Assembly: GCA_902779945.1 (NCBI GenBank)
Contig: CACZDN010000021.1
Location: 1-58,322, forward strand
Direction: 5' to 3'
DNA length: 58,322 nt
Source: Oscillospiraceae bacterium
GTDB lineage: Bacteria > Bacillota > Clostridia > Oscillospirales > Oscillospiraceae
The position numbers and the translations under genes were made by a program. The notes beneath the pieces were generated by a model. It was not told the DNA's origin. It made no database searches and worked only from the letters and a program-made list of their open reading frames with translations. Below are positions 44,649 to 53,733 of the stretch, piece after piece. The stretch's first letter is position 1; each line of letters begins with the position of its first letter.

Positions 44649-47124
44649 TCGCGCCGACCTCCTCTCCCGTTTTTCCGGCTGGCGCTTCCTGCGCCGGCGG
44701 TTCGTTCTCCGTGATCGCGCCCGAGAGCAGGCGCACGTTCACGTCGCCGTCGATGGTACCGCGGAACACGCCGTTGACCGTGCCGCGGATCTCGCCTGCG
44801 ATGAGGCCGTCCACCGCCACAAGGCCGCTGGCATGTCTTTCATGCGTGACCTTCGGCATCGAAAACGAGGTCTTCTCGAGGATCTTCCCGCCGAGGATCA
44901 GAATCTGCGGCAGCACGAACATGACCAGTACGATCGAAATGATGGTGCCGCGGCCCAGTGCGTCACCGATGCCGTTGATGGTGCACTCGGTGGTGAGAAA
45001 GCTGATGAGGATGCCGCTCGTGGCGAGGATGGTGCCGGAGGTCAGGATCGTCGGGAAGGCGAAGTTCATGGCCTCGATGATGGCCTCGCGCGGGGACATG
45101 GTCTTCACATCGTCGGTGTAGCGGTTGGCGATGACGATGGCGTAGTCGATGTTCGCGCCCATCTGGATGGAGCTGACCACGAGCTGCGTGAGGAAGAACA
45201 CATCCTTATGTACGAGCGCGGGGTAGGAGAAGTTCATCCAGATCGCGCCCTGAATGACCAGGATGAGCAGCACCGGCATCCCGGCGGACTTGAACGTGAA
45301 CAGCAGCACCGCCAGCACGATCAGGATGGACACCACGCTGACGACGATGTTGTCGATCTGGAAGGATTTCTGAAACTCATACTGGTTCGTGGAGTTGCCC
45401 ACCACGTAGACCTGGCCCTTGGGATAGTGGGACCGGGCCACATCCCGGATCACATCGGTGAAGCGATAGGTCTCGTCCCCCGCCTCGGGCAGGGTGAGGT
45501 AGACCAGCATACGGTCGTAGTCCGTGCCCTCGAGCTGCTGCTTGCCCATGATCATCTGGGCTCTCGCGTCGGCCAGGGTCTCGGCCTGGTCGGCGTCGAG
45601 GGTGATGTAGCCCTCGTCTACCTTGTCGATGACGTAGAGCAGCATGTCGACCAGCGGGACGTTGAATTTCGAAATGCCGCTGATGAGTTTGTCGTAGCTT
45701 GCCCCGCGCACGGCGTAGGCCGCGTACAGAAATTCCGCCGTCTCGTAGTCGAGCTTCATGAGCTCCGCAAACTGCCGGGGGCTGAGCTTGTCCGCCAGCT
45801 TGTAGCCGCCGATGGCGTCGGCGTTCGCGATGGAGGTGACGGAGTCGATCTGGCTGTAGCTCTCGAGATCGCGGATGAGGCTCTGCTCCTCGCTGTAATC
45901 GCCGCCCGGGATGACCACGGCGACCATCGCGCGGGAGGAGAAGGTCTCGGAGATCATCTTGTCGGCAATCTGCATCTCATTGAGCTTCGGAGTCACCAGC
46001 GTGTCGTAGCCGTAGACGTAGGGGCAGCGGTTGGACCAGGAGATCGCCCCCACGACGAGCAGCACGAACACCGGCGGGATGAGCTTTCTGGTGGCGTACG
46101 CAAAGCGCCCCACGAAGGGGACCTTCGGCACGAAGTTTTTGTGCCGCGTCTTCTCCATGAGCTCGCCCATCAGCATCAAAAGCCCCGGCATCACGGTGAA
46201 CACGGACAAAAGCGAGAAGAAGATCGCCTTCACGAGACAGATCGCCATATCGGGGCCGAGCTTGAACTGCATGAACATCATCGCGATCAGGCCGCCGACG
46301 GTGGTGAGGCTGGACGCGCCGACCTCCGGGATGGCCTTCGACAGGGAGATGACCACCGCGTCGCGCAGGCCGTGCGTCTCGTGCTCCTCCTTGAAACGGT
46401 TGCAGTAGATGACCGCGTAGTCCAGCGACAGGGCCAGCTGCAAAATCGTCGTGACGGAGTTGGAGACAAAGGAGATCTTGCCAAGCAGAAAGTTGGTGCC
46501 CAGGTTCATCACCGCGGCCGTGATGAAGGTGAGGCCGATGATGGGCACCTCCGCGTAGGTCTGGGAGGTGAAGGTGAGCACCACCACCACGATCACCGCG
46601 ACAAAGGCCGTGATCATGCTGACCTCCTGGTCGATGAGCTCCGCGCTGGTGTCGCCGAGGGTGGTGGAGACATAGGTGTCGTACGGCGCGAGACAGCTCT
46701 TCACCGCGTCGAGCGCGCCGAGACAGGCGTCGTCCGTCTCCGAGTAGTCGAAGGTGACGGAGAACAGGGCGGAGGCCCGGTTGTAGTGCTCGGTCGTGTC
46801 GTCAAAGGTGACGCTCTGCACGCCGTCTATCTTTTTCAGCGCGTCAAAAAGGGCCTCTGCCTCCCCGTAGGAGACGTTGGCCACCATCAGATTTGCCGAA
46901 CCGTAGGTGATAAACTGCTGCTCCATCACATCCAGCCCCTCCTTGGTCGCAGAGTCGGCGGGGAGGTAGGCGGTCAGATCGTTCTCCACCTCGACCCAGT
47001 TGCGGGAAAAGAGGGAAAATACCATGGAGATCCCGACCAGCAAAAAGATCAGATTGCGCTTATCGACAATAAACGCCGCCAGCTTCATCATGAAGCCGCC
47101 CTGATTCTCGTTCTCGTAATCCAT
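44641..47124 (-). CDS. MMPL/RND family exporter with a bactofilin-like tail
   Basis: An 827-residue transporter. It has the duplicated RND layout: a span near residue 25, an extracytoplasmic domain, and a bundle of spans with SLDYAVIYCNRFKEEH. A second extracytoplasmic domain follows, then a second bundle containing GANIDYAIVIANRY. The DYA motifs resemble the proton-relay region of MMPL proteins that export lipids. After the last span, residues about 765-800 show a regular V-x-G-x-I-x-G pattern (VDGLIAGEIRGTVNG, FRGTIDGDVN) like a short bactofilin beta-helix. AAAGGACC precedes the ATG. The promoter is at 47194. The GLUG protein follows in the operon. Confidence 0.85.
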   Translation of the reverse strand: MDYENENQGGFMMKLAAFIVDKRNLIFLLVGISMVFSLFSRNWVEVENDLTAYLPADSATKEGLDVMEQQFITYGSANLMVANVSYGEAEALFDALKKIDGVQSVTFDDTTEHYNRASALFSVTFDYSETDDACLGALDAVKSCLAPYDTYVSTTLGDTSAELIDQEVSMITAFVAVIVVVVLTFTSQTYAEVPIIGLTFITAAVMNLGTNFLLGKISFVSNSVTTILQLALSLDYAVIYCNRFKEEHETHGLRDAVVISLSKAIPEVGASSLTTVGGLIAMMFMQFKLGPDMAICLVKAIFFSLLSVFTVMPGLLMLMGELMEKTRHKNFVPKVPFVGRFAYATRKLIPPVFVLLVVGAISWSNRCPYVYGYDTLVTPKLNEMQIADKMISETFSSRAMVAVVIPGGDYSEEQSLIRDLESYSQIDSVTSIANADAIGGYKLADKLSPRQFAELMKLDYETAEFLYAAYAVRGASYDKLISGISKFNVPLVDMLLYVIDKVDEGYITLDADQAETLADARAQMIMGKQQLEGTDYDRMLVYLTLPEAGDETYRFTDVIRDVARSHYPKGQVYVVGNSTNQYEFQKSFQIDNIVVSVVSILIVLAVLLFTFKSAGMPVLLILVIQGAIWMNFSYPALVHKDVFFLTQLVVSSIQMGANIDYAIVIANRYTDDVKTMSPREAIIEAMNFAFPTILTSGTILATSGILISFLTTECTINGIGDALGRGTIISIVLVMFVLPQILILGGKILEKTSFSMPKVTHERHASGLVAVDGLIAGEIRGTVNGVFRGTIDGDVNVRLLSGAITENEPPAQEAPAGKTGEEVGANV

Positions 47125-47193
47125 GAAAGTACGGTCCTTTTATATTGTTGGTTGATAATACAGAAAAACTGTGTACCGCAGTTACAATATTAT

Positions 47194-47222
47194 ATTATAC
47201 TCCCAAAATCCGGGAAATGCAA
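47194..47222 (-). promoter_or_regulatory. promoter of the MMPL/GLUG operon
   Basis: On the minus strand TTGCAT (47217-47222), a 17-base spacer and TATAAT (47194-47199). An ATATTGT...ACAATAT inverted pair downstream could be an operator; this is tentative. Confidence 0.65.
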
Positions 47223-47288
47223 GCAGTCCACGTTCGTTTCGCAAACATGCCTACAGGGGATTTGCGCAGGCGGTCGTGTTTTTCCTTG

Positions 47289-47388
47289 AGGCAACACCGC
47301 ACAATCCGCCTTCGGCATCTCCTGGAAAATTTGCGCTCTGATTTCGAGCCTTTTCCTTGAGGTACACAAAGTACATCTGCGAAAAAGT
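47289..47388 (-). repeat. family 1 element, truncated copy G
   Basis: Starts AGGCAACACCGCACAATCC and follows the family through TACATCTGCGAAAAAGTT, then ends. The remaining intergenic DNA to 47601 holds no visible gene; GTATTATATGAT near 47545 may be the -10 region for the MFS gene. Confidence 0.65.
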
Positions 47389-47601
47389 TGACTTTTTTTC
47401 CGACGCGTGATAGATTGCAGCCGACCCTCCCGCGCCGCCGGGTACGGGGCCGAGAACGCCGTCCCGCAGGGTCCGGAGCTTTCCCGGCTCTGTCAACCGC
47501 CCGGGAAAAAAGGAGCTCCGGCAGTATAGCCGAAGCGTATGGTTTGTATTATATGATCAGTTCGGGCGTCGGACGCCGTCGGCCCGACAGAGGAGGTTTC
47601 C

Positions 47602-48792
47602 ATGGGGTCCTTGCTTCTGGCTGTCATCTATCTGGTTTTCATCAGCCTCGGCCTGCCCGATTCGCTTCTTGGCTCGGGCTGGCCCACAATGCAGGTGTTT
47701 TTCGGCGTGCCCTCCTCCTGTGCCGGCTATGTGTCGATGACCATCTGCTTCATGACCATCGTCTCCGCACTGGTGAGTCCCGGAATGATACGGCGCTTCC
47801 ACACAAAGTGGATCGTGATCGTCTCCATCGCCCTCACCGTGCTCGGCCTGCTGGGCTTTTCGGTCTCCGCGCGGTTTTGGATGCTGTTTCTGTTCGCCGT
47901 TCCCTACGGCCTGGGCGCGGGTTCCATCGACGCGGCGGTCAACCACTATGTCGCGAGCCACTACCCCTCCTCGGTCATGAATTTCCTGCACTGCTTCTAC
48001 GGCGTGGGCGCGGTGATCAGCCCCTGCATCATGGCGCAGGCCCTGAAGGCCGCGCGCTGGAACGAGGGGTACCGCTGGACGGCGTATATCCAGATGGGGA
48101 TCCTGCTGGTGTGCGTTTTGTCCCTGCCGCTCTGGAAGCGCACGGAGACGGCCGACGGGGAGGAGAGCGGGGACAGCGCCGGGATCAGGGAGACGCTGCG
48201 GGCGCCGGGCGTGCTGCCCACGCTGGTCGCCTTCTTCGCCTACTGCTCCGGCGAGAACACCTGCTTTCTGTGGACGCCCAGCTATTTTGCCGGGACAAGG
48301 GCGGGCCTGAGCGACCAGACCATCGCGTCCTTCGGCTCGCTGATCTTCGGCGGGCTGATGCTGGGCAGGCTGATCTCCGGCTTCGTCTCGGACAGGGCGG
48401 GCGATAAGCGGCTCATCCGCATCGGCGTCGCGGCGGAGCTTTTCGGCATCCTGCTGGTGGTTCTGCCCGTGGGCGGCTATGTGCTCGCGGCTGTCGGATT
48501 CGTGGTGATCGGAACGGGCATGGGGCCGGTCTATCCCGCCATCCAGCACATGGCGCCCGCCAACTTCGGCAAGCGGTACAGCGCGGCTGTCATCGGCCTG
48601 CAGATGGCCTCCGCCTACATCGGCAGCACCTTCATGCCCATGGTCTTCGGCCTCATCCAGCAGGCCGTCGGAATCGGGATCATGCCGCTCTATCTGACGG
48701 TGTTCGCCGTCATGAACCTCGGGATGCTCGAACTCGCCTACAGGCGCATCGGCAGCAGAGCGGCCCGCCCGCTGTCCAAAAGAAAAACTTGA
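47602..48792 (+). CDS. MFS transporter
   Basis: A 396-residue protein with about 12 hydrophobic spans. The N-terminus ISLGLPDSLLGSGWP is typical of a sugar-permease-like branch of the major facilitator superfamily. PYGLGAGSIDAAVNHYVA and GGLMLGRLISGFVSDRAGDK (the conserved loop 2-3/8-9 type motif) are visible. It moves a small solute across the cytoplasmic membrane; the substrate is not readable. AGAGGAGGTTTCC precedes the ATG. It is a monocistron, as the next promoter overlaps its stop codon. Confidence 0.88.
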   Translation: MGSLLLAVIYLVFISLGLPDSLLGSGWPTMQVFFGVPSSCAGYVSMTICFMTIVSALVSPGMIRRFHTKWIVIVSIALTVLGLLGFSVSARFWMLFLFAVPYGLGAGSIDAAVNHYVASHYPSSVMNFLHCFYGVGAVISPCIMAQALKAARWNEGYRWTAYIQMGILLVCVLSLPLWKRTETADGEESGDSAGIRETLRAPGVLPTLVAFFAYCSGENTCFLWTPSYFAGTRAGLSDQTIASFGSLIFGGLMLGRLISGFVSDRAGDKRLIRIGVAAELFGILLVVLPVGGYVLAAVGFVVIGTGMGPVYPAIQHMAPANFGKRYSAAVIGLQMASAYIGSTFMPMVFGLIQQAVGIGIMPLYLTVFAVMNLGMLELAYRRIGSRAARPLSKRKT

Positions 48793-48817
48793 CAACCGAC
48801 ACACCGGGTTGTATTAT
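48789..48817 (+). promoter_or_regulatory. promoter of the GGDEF gene
   Basis: TTGACA (48789-48794), a 17-base spacer and TATTAT (48812-48817). The -35 box contains the MFS stop codon. Confidence 0.75.
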
Positions 48818-48917
48818 TCCCCTCATGAAAAAACGGCGTCAGCCGCCCTCTCGCCGTACCCGGCCGGTCGTTTTCCAAAGGGCGGACAGAACATAGACAG
48901 ATAATGGGGCTTACTAT

Positions 48918-50390
48918 ATGATTACTTCACTGAAGCACAAGGTCGTTTTGACGATTATCGTGATCACCCTGTTTCTCAGCGCGGTCTCGAGCATCGTCAG
49001 CGTGAGATTCGTTTCCGCCGTCATACGCGACAATTACGAAAACGAAGCCACGGACCTCTCCCGTACGGTAGCCGCTGTCGTGGACGCGGAGGCCGTGGGA
49101 AGACTGCGGCGCGCAGCGGAGGAAATCTATGATTCGATCGGGGCGGAGGAGCGCGTCCCCAGCGACGACTGGGGCTCGGATGCGTTCTATGCGTATCTGT
49201 CCGCCTTTGAGGCGCTCTGCGATACAGACGATTACAGGACGATCTATCGGCAGATCAGGAAGATCCAGGATGTAAACAGGGTCGACTGCATCTATGTCGT
49301 GTTTGTGGAAACGGAATCGGAAAAATTCGTCTACCTGGTTGACGCTGCCGAGGAGGATGCCTGCCCGATCGGATGTTTCGATCCCCTCTATGAGGAGAAC
49401 CGGCGGCTCCTGGAGGACCCGACCGTCGGATTCCCGACCTATACGACGGACACGGAGGAATATGGTTATCTGGCCACGTCGGGCACGGCGATCATCGACG
49501 ACGACGGGGAAGTCGTCGGCTACGCCATGGTGGACGTTTCCATGGCGGATATCGCCTCCTGGCGCGGCCGCATGATCACCATTCTGCTGGGACTGCAGGC
49601 GCTGGTCATCGCGCTGGTCATCGCCGTTTCTGTCGCGCTGGTCAACCGCACAGTGGTCCGGCCCGTCAATCAGCTCTCGCAGGCCGCCAAGGACTATCGC
49701 AACGATGAGGACCTGACGAATCACAACCACTTCAAGGAGCTCGACATCCATACGCATGACGAGATCGAAGATCTGTCGGAATCCATGAAGAAGATGGAGC
49801 TGGATCTGAACGACAAAATCACCAATCTTCTTCAGACGACCAATGAACTCAATGCCTCGCGCATGGAAGTGAGCAAGATGAGTGAGATCGTCATGAAGGA
49901 CGCCATGACCGGGGTCCGCAACAAGCGCGCCTACGATCATGACATGCAGATACTCGAGCAGTCCCTGAGCGACGACGCCATCGTCAGCGCCCCTGCCTTC
50001 GGCCTCGCGGTCATTGATATGAACGGCCTGAAAACGATCAACGACACCTACGGTCACGAGAAGGGCGACATCGCGATCAAGAAGCTGTGCAGCATCGTGT
50101 GCTCGGTATTCGCGCACTCGCCGGTCTACAGGATCGGCGGCGATGAATTCACCGTTCTCCTCAGAGGGCAGGATCTCGACAACCTGGAAAGCCTGATTGC
50201 CGGCTTCAACAGGATTCTGCAGCGCATGGAGGAGGACGCTTCCCTCAAGCCCTGGGAAAAAGCCACCGCCTCCATCGGCTATGCCGTCTTCGACGCGGAA
50301 AGGGACGGGACCCCGTACGGCACCTTCCGCCGTGCCGACAGGGCGATGTATTTCCGCAAGCAGAAGATGAAAACGAACCAAAGCCTGTGA
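48918..50390 (+). CDS. membrane diguanylate cyclase (Cache-like sensor, HAMP, GGDEF)
   Basis: A 490-residue protein. A span at about 8-30 (VVLTIIVITLFLSAVSSIV), an extracytoplasmic sensor to about 215 that ends in a PAS/Cache-like GTAIIDDDGEVVGYAMVDVS, a second span, a HAMP linker and a coiled coil precede the GGDEF domain (about 325-490). The active motif RIGGDEF is intact (GGDEF at 407-411), so it should make c-di-GMP. The inhibitory RxxD site expected just before it is absent (FAHSPVY), suggesting no product feedback. The ribosome binding site is weak. It may counterbalance the EAL protein encoded 25 kb away. Confidence 0.9.
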   Translation: MITSLKHKVVLTIIVITLFLSAVSSIVSVRFVSAVIRDNYENEATDLSRTVAAVVDAEAVGRLRRAAEEIYDSIGAEERVPSDDWGSDAFYAYLSAFEALCDTDDYRTIYRQIRKIQDVNRVDCIYVVFVETESEKFVYLVDAAEEDACPIGCFDPLYEENRRLLEDPTVGFPTYTTDTEEYGYLATSGTAIIDDDGEVVGYAMVDVSMADIASWRGRMITILLGLQALVIALVIAVSVALVNRTVVRPVNQLSQAAKDYRNDEDLTNHNHFKELDIHTHDEIEDLSESMKKMELDLNDKITNLLQTTNELNASRMEVSKMSEIVMKDAMTGVRNKRAYDHDMQILEQSLSDDAIVSAPAFGLAVIDMNGLKTINDTYGHEKGDIAIKKLCSIVCSVFAHSPVYRIGGDEFTVLLRGQDLDNLESLIAGFNRILQRMEEDASLKPWEKATASIGYAVFDAERDGTPYGTFRRADRAMYFRKQKMKTNQSL

Positions 50391-50449
50391 CGCCGGGCAC
50401 TCCCCGGCGCCTTCCGCTCTGAGGAAACCACGACCGAAAACGCCTTGGC

Positions 50450-50620
50450 GAGATTGATTGTCCCTGTAAGGAAGGGGTAGAACTGCTTGCCCAGCAGATG
50501 GCTCAGCGGGAAGGCGCAGCCGAAGCACTCAAAGCCGCAGATCAAATGGAGTGGGTACAGCGCATGAACAGAACCATAATCGCGCAGAAGAGATCATACT
50601 GAACGATCTCTTCTGCTGCT
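50450..50620 (+). pseudogene. TnpV-like transposon protein, C-terminal remnant
   Basis: The frame LLAQQMAQREGAAEALKAAD / QMEWVQRMNRT, continued after a one-base shift as HNRAEEIILNDL, resembles the C-terminus of TnpV-type proteins from clostridial transposons. The N-terminal part is missing and the frame is broken. Confidence 0.55.
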
Positions 50621-50636
50621 GAGGGGGGTGCTGAGA

Positions 50637-50919
50637 ATGCAGGTTCTCGAAGACCTTTACTTGGGAAATGTGCATCCCAGCGAGCGCAGCTTCAAGCGCA
50701 GCAGCCAGTATGCCAGGGCGCTGCATGAAGTCGTTGAGGCCAATGATGCACTGAACGAAACGCTCGACGATGAGCAGTCAGAGCTGTTTGAGGAATTACA
50801 TGACAGCCCAACGAGAGGTCAACGTGCTGACCGATTGCGAAACCTTTATATACGCCTTTCGCCTTGACGCAAAGATCATGATAGATGTGCTGACGGATGG
50901 AAAGATGAAAGAAATCTGA
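50637..50919 (+). pseudogene. DUF6809-like small protein, frameshifted
   Basis: The ATG at 50637 follows GAGGGGGG and opens MQVLEDLYLGNVHPSERSFK, the start of a small helical family common in clostridia (DUF6809-like, from memory). After ELFEELHDS the frame shifts by one base, and AQREVNVLTDCETFIYAFRL / DAKIMIDVLTDGKMKEI continues to the TGA at 50917. Without the shift the product would be about 93 residues. Either a real mutation or a sequencing error explains it. A terminator follows. Confidence 0.65.
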
Positions 50920-50932
50920 TATTATAGCTGGG

Positions 50933-50968
50933 TCCGGAGAATGCAGTTTGACTGTTTCTCCGGACTTT
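50933..50968 (+). terminator. terminator after the DUF6809-like gene
   Basis: TCCGGAGAA (50933-50941) pairs with TTCTCCGGA (50956-50964), followed by CTTTT. Confidence 0.65.
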
Positions 50969-51217
50969 TCGGATTAAAGCTTTGAAACTGAAATTTCGTT
51001 CCGGTTATTCCGTAAATATTTTACGGAATGTGTTGACTCATTCTTCAGTTCTGGTTATAACTAAATCTTCCCACATGTGACTATGCCAAAAAAGTTAAAC
51101 AAATTATAGATTTATACGCGATACCAGTGCACAATTGAACGTAAAAATAGCATATAGCCTCGAAAAGTGGTATAATGTAGTCACCACAACCAAACAAAAA
51201 CCACGGAGGTATATGCT
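50969..51217. other. AT-rich spacer ahead of the IS remnant
   Basis: No gene is seen. A TATAAT at 51171-51176 and CGGAGG just before 51218 are the expression signals of the truncated transposase that follows. Confidence 0.5.
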
Positions 51218-51491
51218 ATGGCAACTATGTTATCACAGAAACTGGTTGAAGCGCAAGAGGCAAAATGACACCGTGAGAGATTTTATGCGGCGGTTTGAGG
51301 TTGGCAAGCTTTTGAGCTCCTGCCGTGCGCAAAAGACAAAGGGCTTTTGTGTGGTAGAGCTCTTTGTGTATATGGTTTGCTGCATGTTCTCTCCCATCAG
51401 CACCTACATGTCCATGAGAATCGGCAGCTATCGGGAAGCCTTTTCCAAGAATACACTCTACCGCTTCTGCAGCAGCGCAGGGATCAACTGG
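51218..51491 (+). pseudogene. IS4-like transposase, N-terminal remnant
   Basis: CGGAGGT precedes an ATG opening MATMLSQKLVEAQEAK. One base is missing in the A-run, after which NDTVRDFMRRFEVGKLLSSC / KGFCVVELFVYMVCCMF / EAFSKNTLYRFCSSAGINW continues in another frame. This resembles the N-terminal domain of IS4-group transposases of clostridia. It ends abruptly at 51491, where serine-recombinase sequence begins, so the catalytic domain is lost. Confidence 0.65.
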
Positions 51492-52116
51492 CATACACAG
51501 CGACGGAACCGTGACCCATGAAATGAGGCCGCGCTATTCCTGCCACTACAAGCCCAGGCATCCGGGCGAGTGTGACGGTCAATCCGGCTACGGCGTGAAA
51601 AAGCTCGACGAGCTTGTTGATCATATTGTGCGCGCCCAGTTGGAGCGCATCCGCACAACGCCCAACAGCGAGATCATTTCCTCACAGCATCAGAAAACAT
51701 TGAACTTTGCGGAGGCCCGCTTGAAGATGGTCGAGGCGCAACTGACCGAGAAACAGAAAGAAATCGTGGATTACAAAGCCGAGGCCATCCGGGTAATAAG
51801 AGGGGAGAGCAAATACAGCGACGAGCTTTTGAACACGTTGATCGAGCAGGCCAAAGAGGAAGAAAGCAAACTTGCCGCTTCTTATGAAGAAGTAAAGGCG
51901 GAGATTGCCGATCTCTCAAAGGGTATGGAAAGAGAGCGCGAGGAATACGACCGGCTGATCAGTTGGGCGGAGATTTACAGCGTTTGTCCCTTTGAGACAA
52001 AGAAAATGTTTGTCTCCCAATTTGTGAAATCCGTCCGGGTGTATAGGGATTATGAGCTTGAAATCGAGTTCAACGTCTCCTTTGAGGAGTTTCGGGATCT
52101 GCGGGCAAGAGAATAA
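51492..52116 (+). pseudogene. large serine recombinase, C-terminal remnant
   Basis: From HSDGTVTHEMRPRYSCHY onward the sequence matches the end of the recombinase zinc-ribbon domain (GECDGQSGYGVKKLD). A long coiled coil follows (EARLKMVEAQLTEKQKEIVD; EEVKAEIADLSKGMERERE), then a FVSQFVKSVRVYRDYELEIE tail typical of clostridial ICE recombinases. The catalytic N-terminal resolvase domain and the first zinc cysteines are missing. A GTG at 51511 could start a 201-residue fragment, but it would not be an active recombinase. Confidence 0.75.
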
Positions 52117-52267
52117 GGAAGCCTGTTTCAGACTTCCTTATTCCTGCAAGACATAGAAAAACAGCCATCCATTCGGATGACTGTTTAGGTGGTGGACTCG
52201 AAGGGGAGTCGCGTGCATCGGCTGCGCCGATAGAGGTATTCACCAGCGTGCGCGCTGGTTCATGCAC

Positions 52268-52426
52268 ATGTATAACGGACAGAAAGCAGGGGAGTATATG
52301 CCGGAAATCGAAAGAATCAAGAAAGAAAGGATCGAATCAAGGCGTATGACCTTTTCCCCACCGAGGCGCTCAGAAAGAAGCGCCTCTTTTTCATGCGCCG
52401 GGGCAGGGGGTGACCTGCTTGCCTGA
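52268..52426 (+). CDS. possible small ORF, 52 residues
   Basis: An in-frame ATG (52268, second ATG 52298) opens MYNGQKAGEYMPEIERIKKE and runs to the TGA at 52424. It has no clear ribosome binding site, and a terminator hairpin lies inside it. It may be a degenerate start of a mobile-element gene. The rest of 52117-52453 shows no gene. Confidence 0.2.
   Translation: MYNGQKAGEYMPEIERIKKERIESRRMTFSPPRRSERSASFSCAGAGGDLLA
52363..52391 (+). terminator. hairpin plus T-run upstream of the Detocs block
   Basis: GAGGCGCT (52363-52370) pairs with AGCGCCTC (52379-52386) and is followed by TTTTTC. Confidence 0.7.
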
Positions 52427-52453
52427 CAGGTGGGTTACGCGCCACAGAAAATG

Positions 52454-52474
52454 CGTTTCACGGTGAAACGGATT
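52454..52474 (+). repeat. left 21-bp direct repeat flanking the Detocs block
   Basis: CGTTTCACGGTGAAACGGATT, given here only by its core GTTTCACGGTGAAAC, is itself palindromic. It recurs at 57866-57886 with a single central change, just outside the three-gene block. Confidence 0.6.
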
Positions 52475-52491
52475 AAACACAGATATGTAGG

Positions 52492-53733
52492 TTAGCTGTC
52501 GCTATTGAAAAGGATCATCTCTATAATATATTTGATAAATTGAGCACTTGTGAAAGAAGCATATCGTTGGTATTCATCAGATTTTGATATATCACCTTTA
52601 TCGCTCACGGATTTGATAATTAACGGGATAGTATTATTGCTTACTGTGCTTTCTGTAGCAAGGCATATTCCGTATGATTCCATATCTAGCCCAACTGTTT
52701 TTCGAGAATGCGCAAGAATTTGGCTAACAACAATCTTATTACTTGAAACAACTGCAGTTACACATGCAATAGGGCCAAAGAAAACTGTCGGTTTATCAGG
52801 AGATATGTCTCCGGAAAAAGATTTCTTGATATGCTCAAGTATAGAATTATAGTTTTCACTGGCAAGTAATTCACGTATTGTAGCGTCTAGAGGGATATGT
52901 TTAGAATCCGGAAGAAGATCTACTGTCTTAGATCCATTATCGGTCACCACCTCTTTGTACTTTCCGCTGCTGTAGTTCCAAACATCTGTTGCGACAATGA
53001 TATCGCCACAGTGCATATGATCATCTATTCCTGCTGCTATTCCAGGCATAATGATGTACTTAGGATGGAACTGTAATATTACTTTTGATGCAATCGTTGC
53101 TGCTGCAGGCATACCCATTTCTGGTAATTGAACATGGACAATTCTTATAGAGGTTGGAGAATTAATGCTCGTTTTTCTATAAAGTGATGGATCATTTTCC
53201 AAGTTAAAAGGCTCCCAATTATAACCGATCGAAAGAATGCTTTCAGTTTCAACGGGAACAGCGGTGATAATAGCAACATCACACTTGGGCAAACGAGGCT
53301 TAATCATCCATTGGTTTCTACAGCATAAAAGATATTCAATACGAGAAGAAAGACAATCTCTCCAGGCCGTTTCTGTAGGATTATACTGAAGAACAAGGAA
53401 ACCGGCATACTCCACCTTTTCTTTAAAGGCTTTTACAGACTCATCGAATGCTGTTAAAATGATTATATCAGTAGGTTTCTTAACTCTGCTAGTATTTATT
53501 ATTTCATCGACAAATTCAGCTCCAGTACTAAATGACGATTTGTCACCTATTATTTCCGGCATATTAAGATCTAATATCAATAAGTCATAAAAGGTATCTG
53601 TTAGCTTGTAACGACCACCTATTATATCGAGGGAATAATCAATATTAATCTCATCATTTTCGTCCTTTTCTTTTATCAACTTAGATATAGCTCCTATTTT
53701 TTCAGCAGAATCGTCAAGAATCAGAATATTCAT
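52492..53733 (-). CDS. dtcC: receiver-nucleoside phosphorylase effector (Detocs DtcC-like)
   Basis: A 413-residue protein. Residues 1-125 are a response-regulator receiver (ILDD; phospho-acceptor Asp55 in LLILDLNMP; Thr94 in IILTAF). The lysine expected after strand 5 appears replaced (LVLQYNPTE). Residues about 150-405 are a purine nucleoside phosphorylase/nucleosidase domain, with CDVAIITAVPVET, MPGIAAGI, the GLDMESYG glutamate and the catalytic SVSDKGD aspartate. In Detocs the phosphorylated effector cleaves ATP and starves infecting phage. The gene overlaps dtcB by 20 bases, and AAGGG precedes the ATG. Base composition is far more AT-rich than neighbouring chromosomal genes. Confidence 0.75.
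   Translation of the reverse strand: MNILILDDSAEKIGAISKLIKEKDENDEINIDYSLDIIGGRYKLTDTFYDLLILDLNMPEIIGDKSSFSTGAEFVDEIINTSRVKKPTDIIILTAFDESVKAFKEKVEYAGFLVLQYNPTETAWRDCLSSRIEYLLCCRNQWMIKPRLPKCDVAIITAVPVETESILSIGYNWEPFNLENDPSLYRKTSINSPTSIRIVHVQLPEMGMPAAATIASKVILQFHPKYIIMPGIAAGIDDHMHCGDIIVATDVWNYSSGKYKEVVTDNGSKTVDLLPDSKHIPLDATIRELLASENYNSILEHIKKSFSGDISPDKPTVFFGPIACVTAVVSSNKIVVSQILAHSRKTVGLDMESYGICLATESTVSNNTIPLIIKSVSDKGDISKSDEYQRYASFTSAQFIKYIIEMILFNSDS

Noticed and set aside
44413-47289. Plus-strand open frame of 958 codons opposite the MMPL exporter
   Set aside because: His/Asp/Gly/Arg-rich shadow without domains; the exporter frame is clear.
52130-52267. tRNA or tmRNA 3' end as an attachment site (GACTC...GAGTCCACCA on the minus strand)
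   Set aside because: The arm has a 6-base loop and no TTCRA motif, and no acceptor or anticodon stems can be formed around it.
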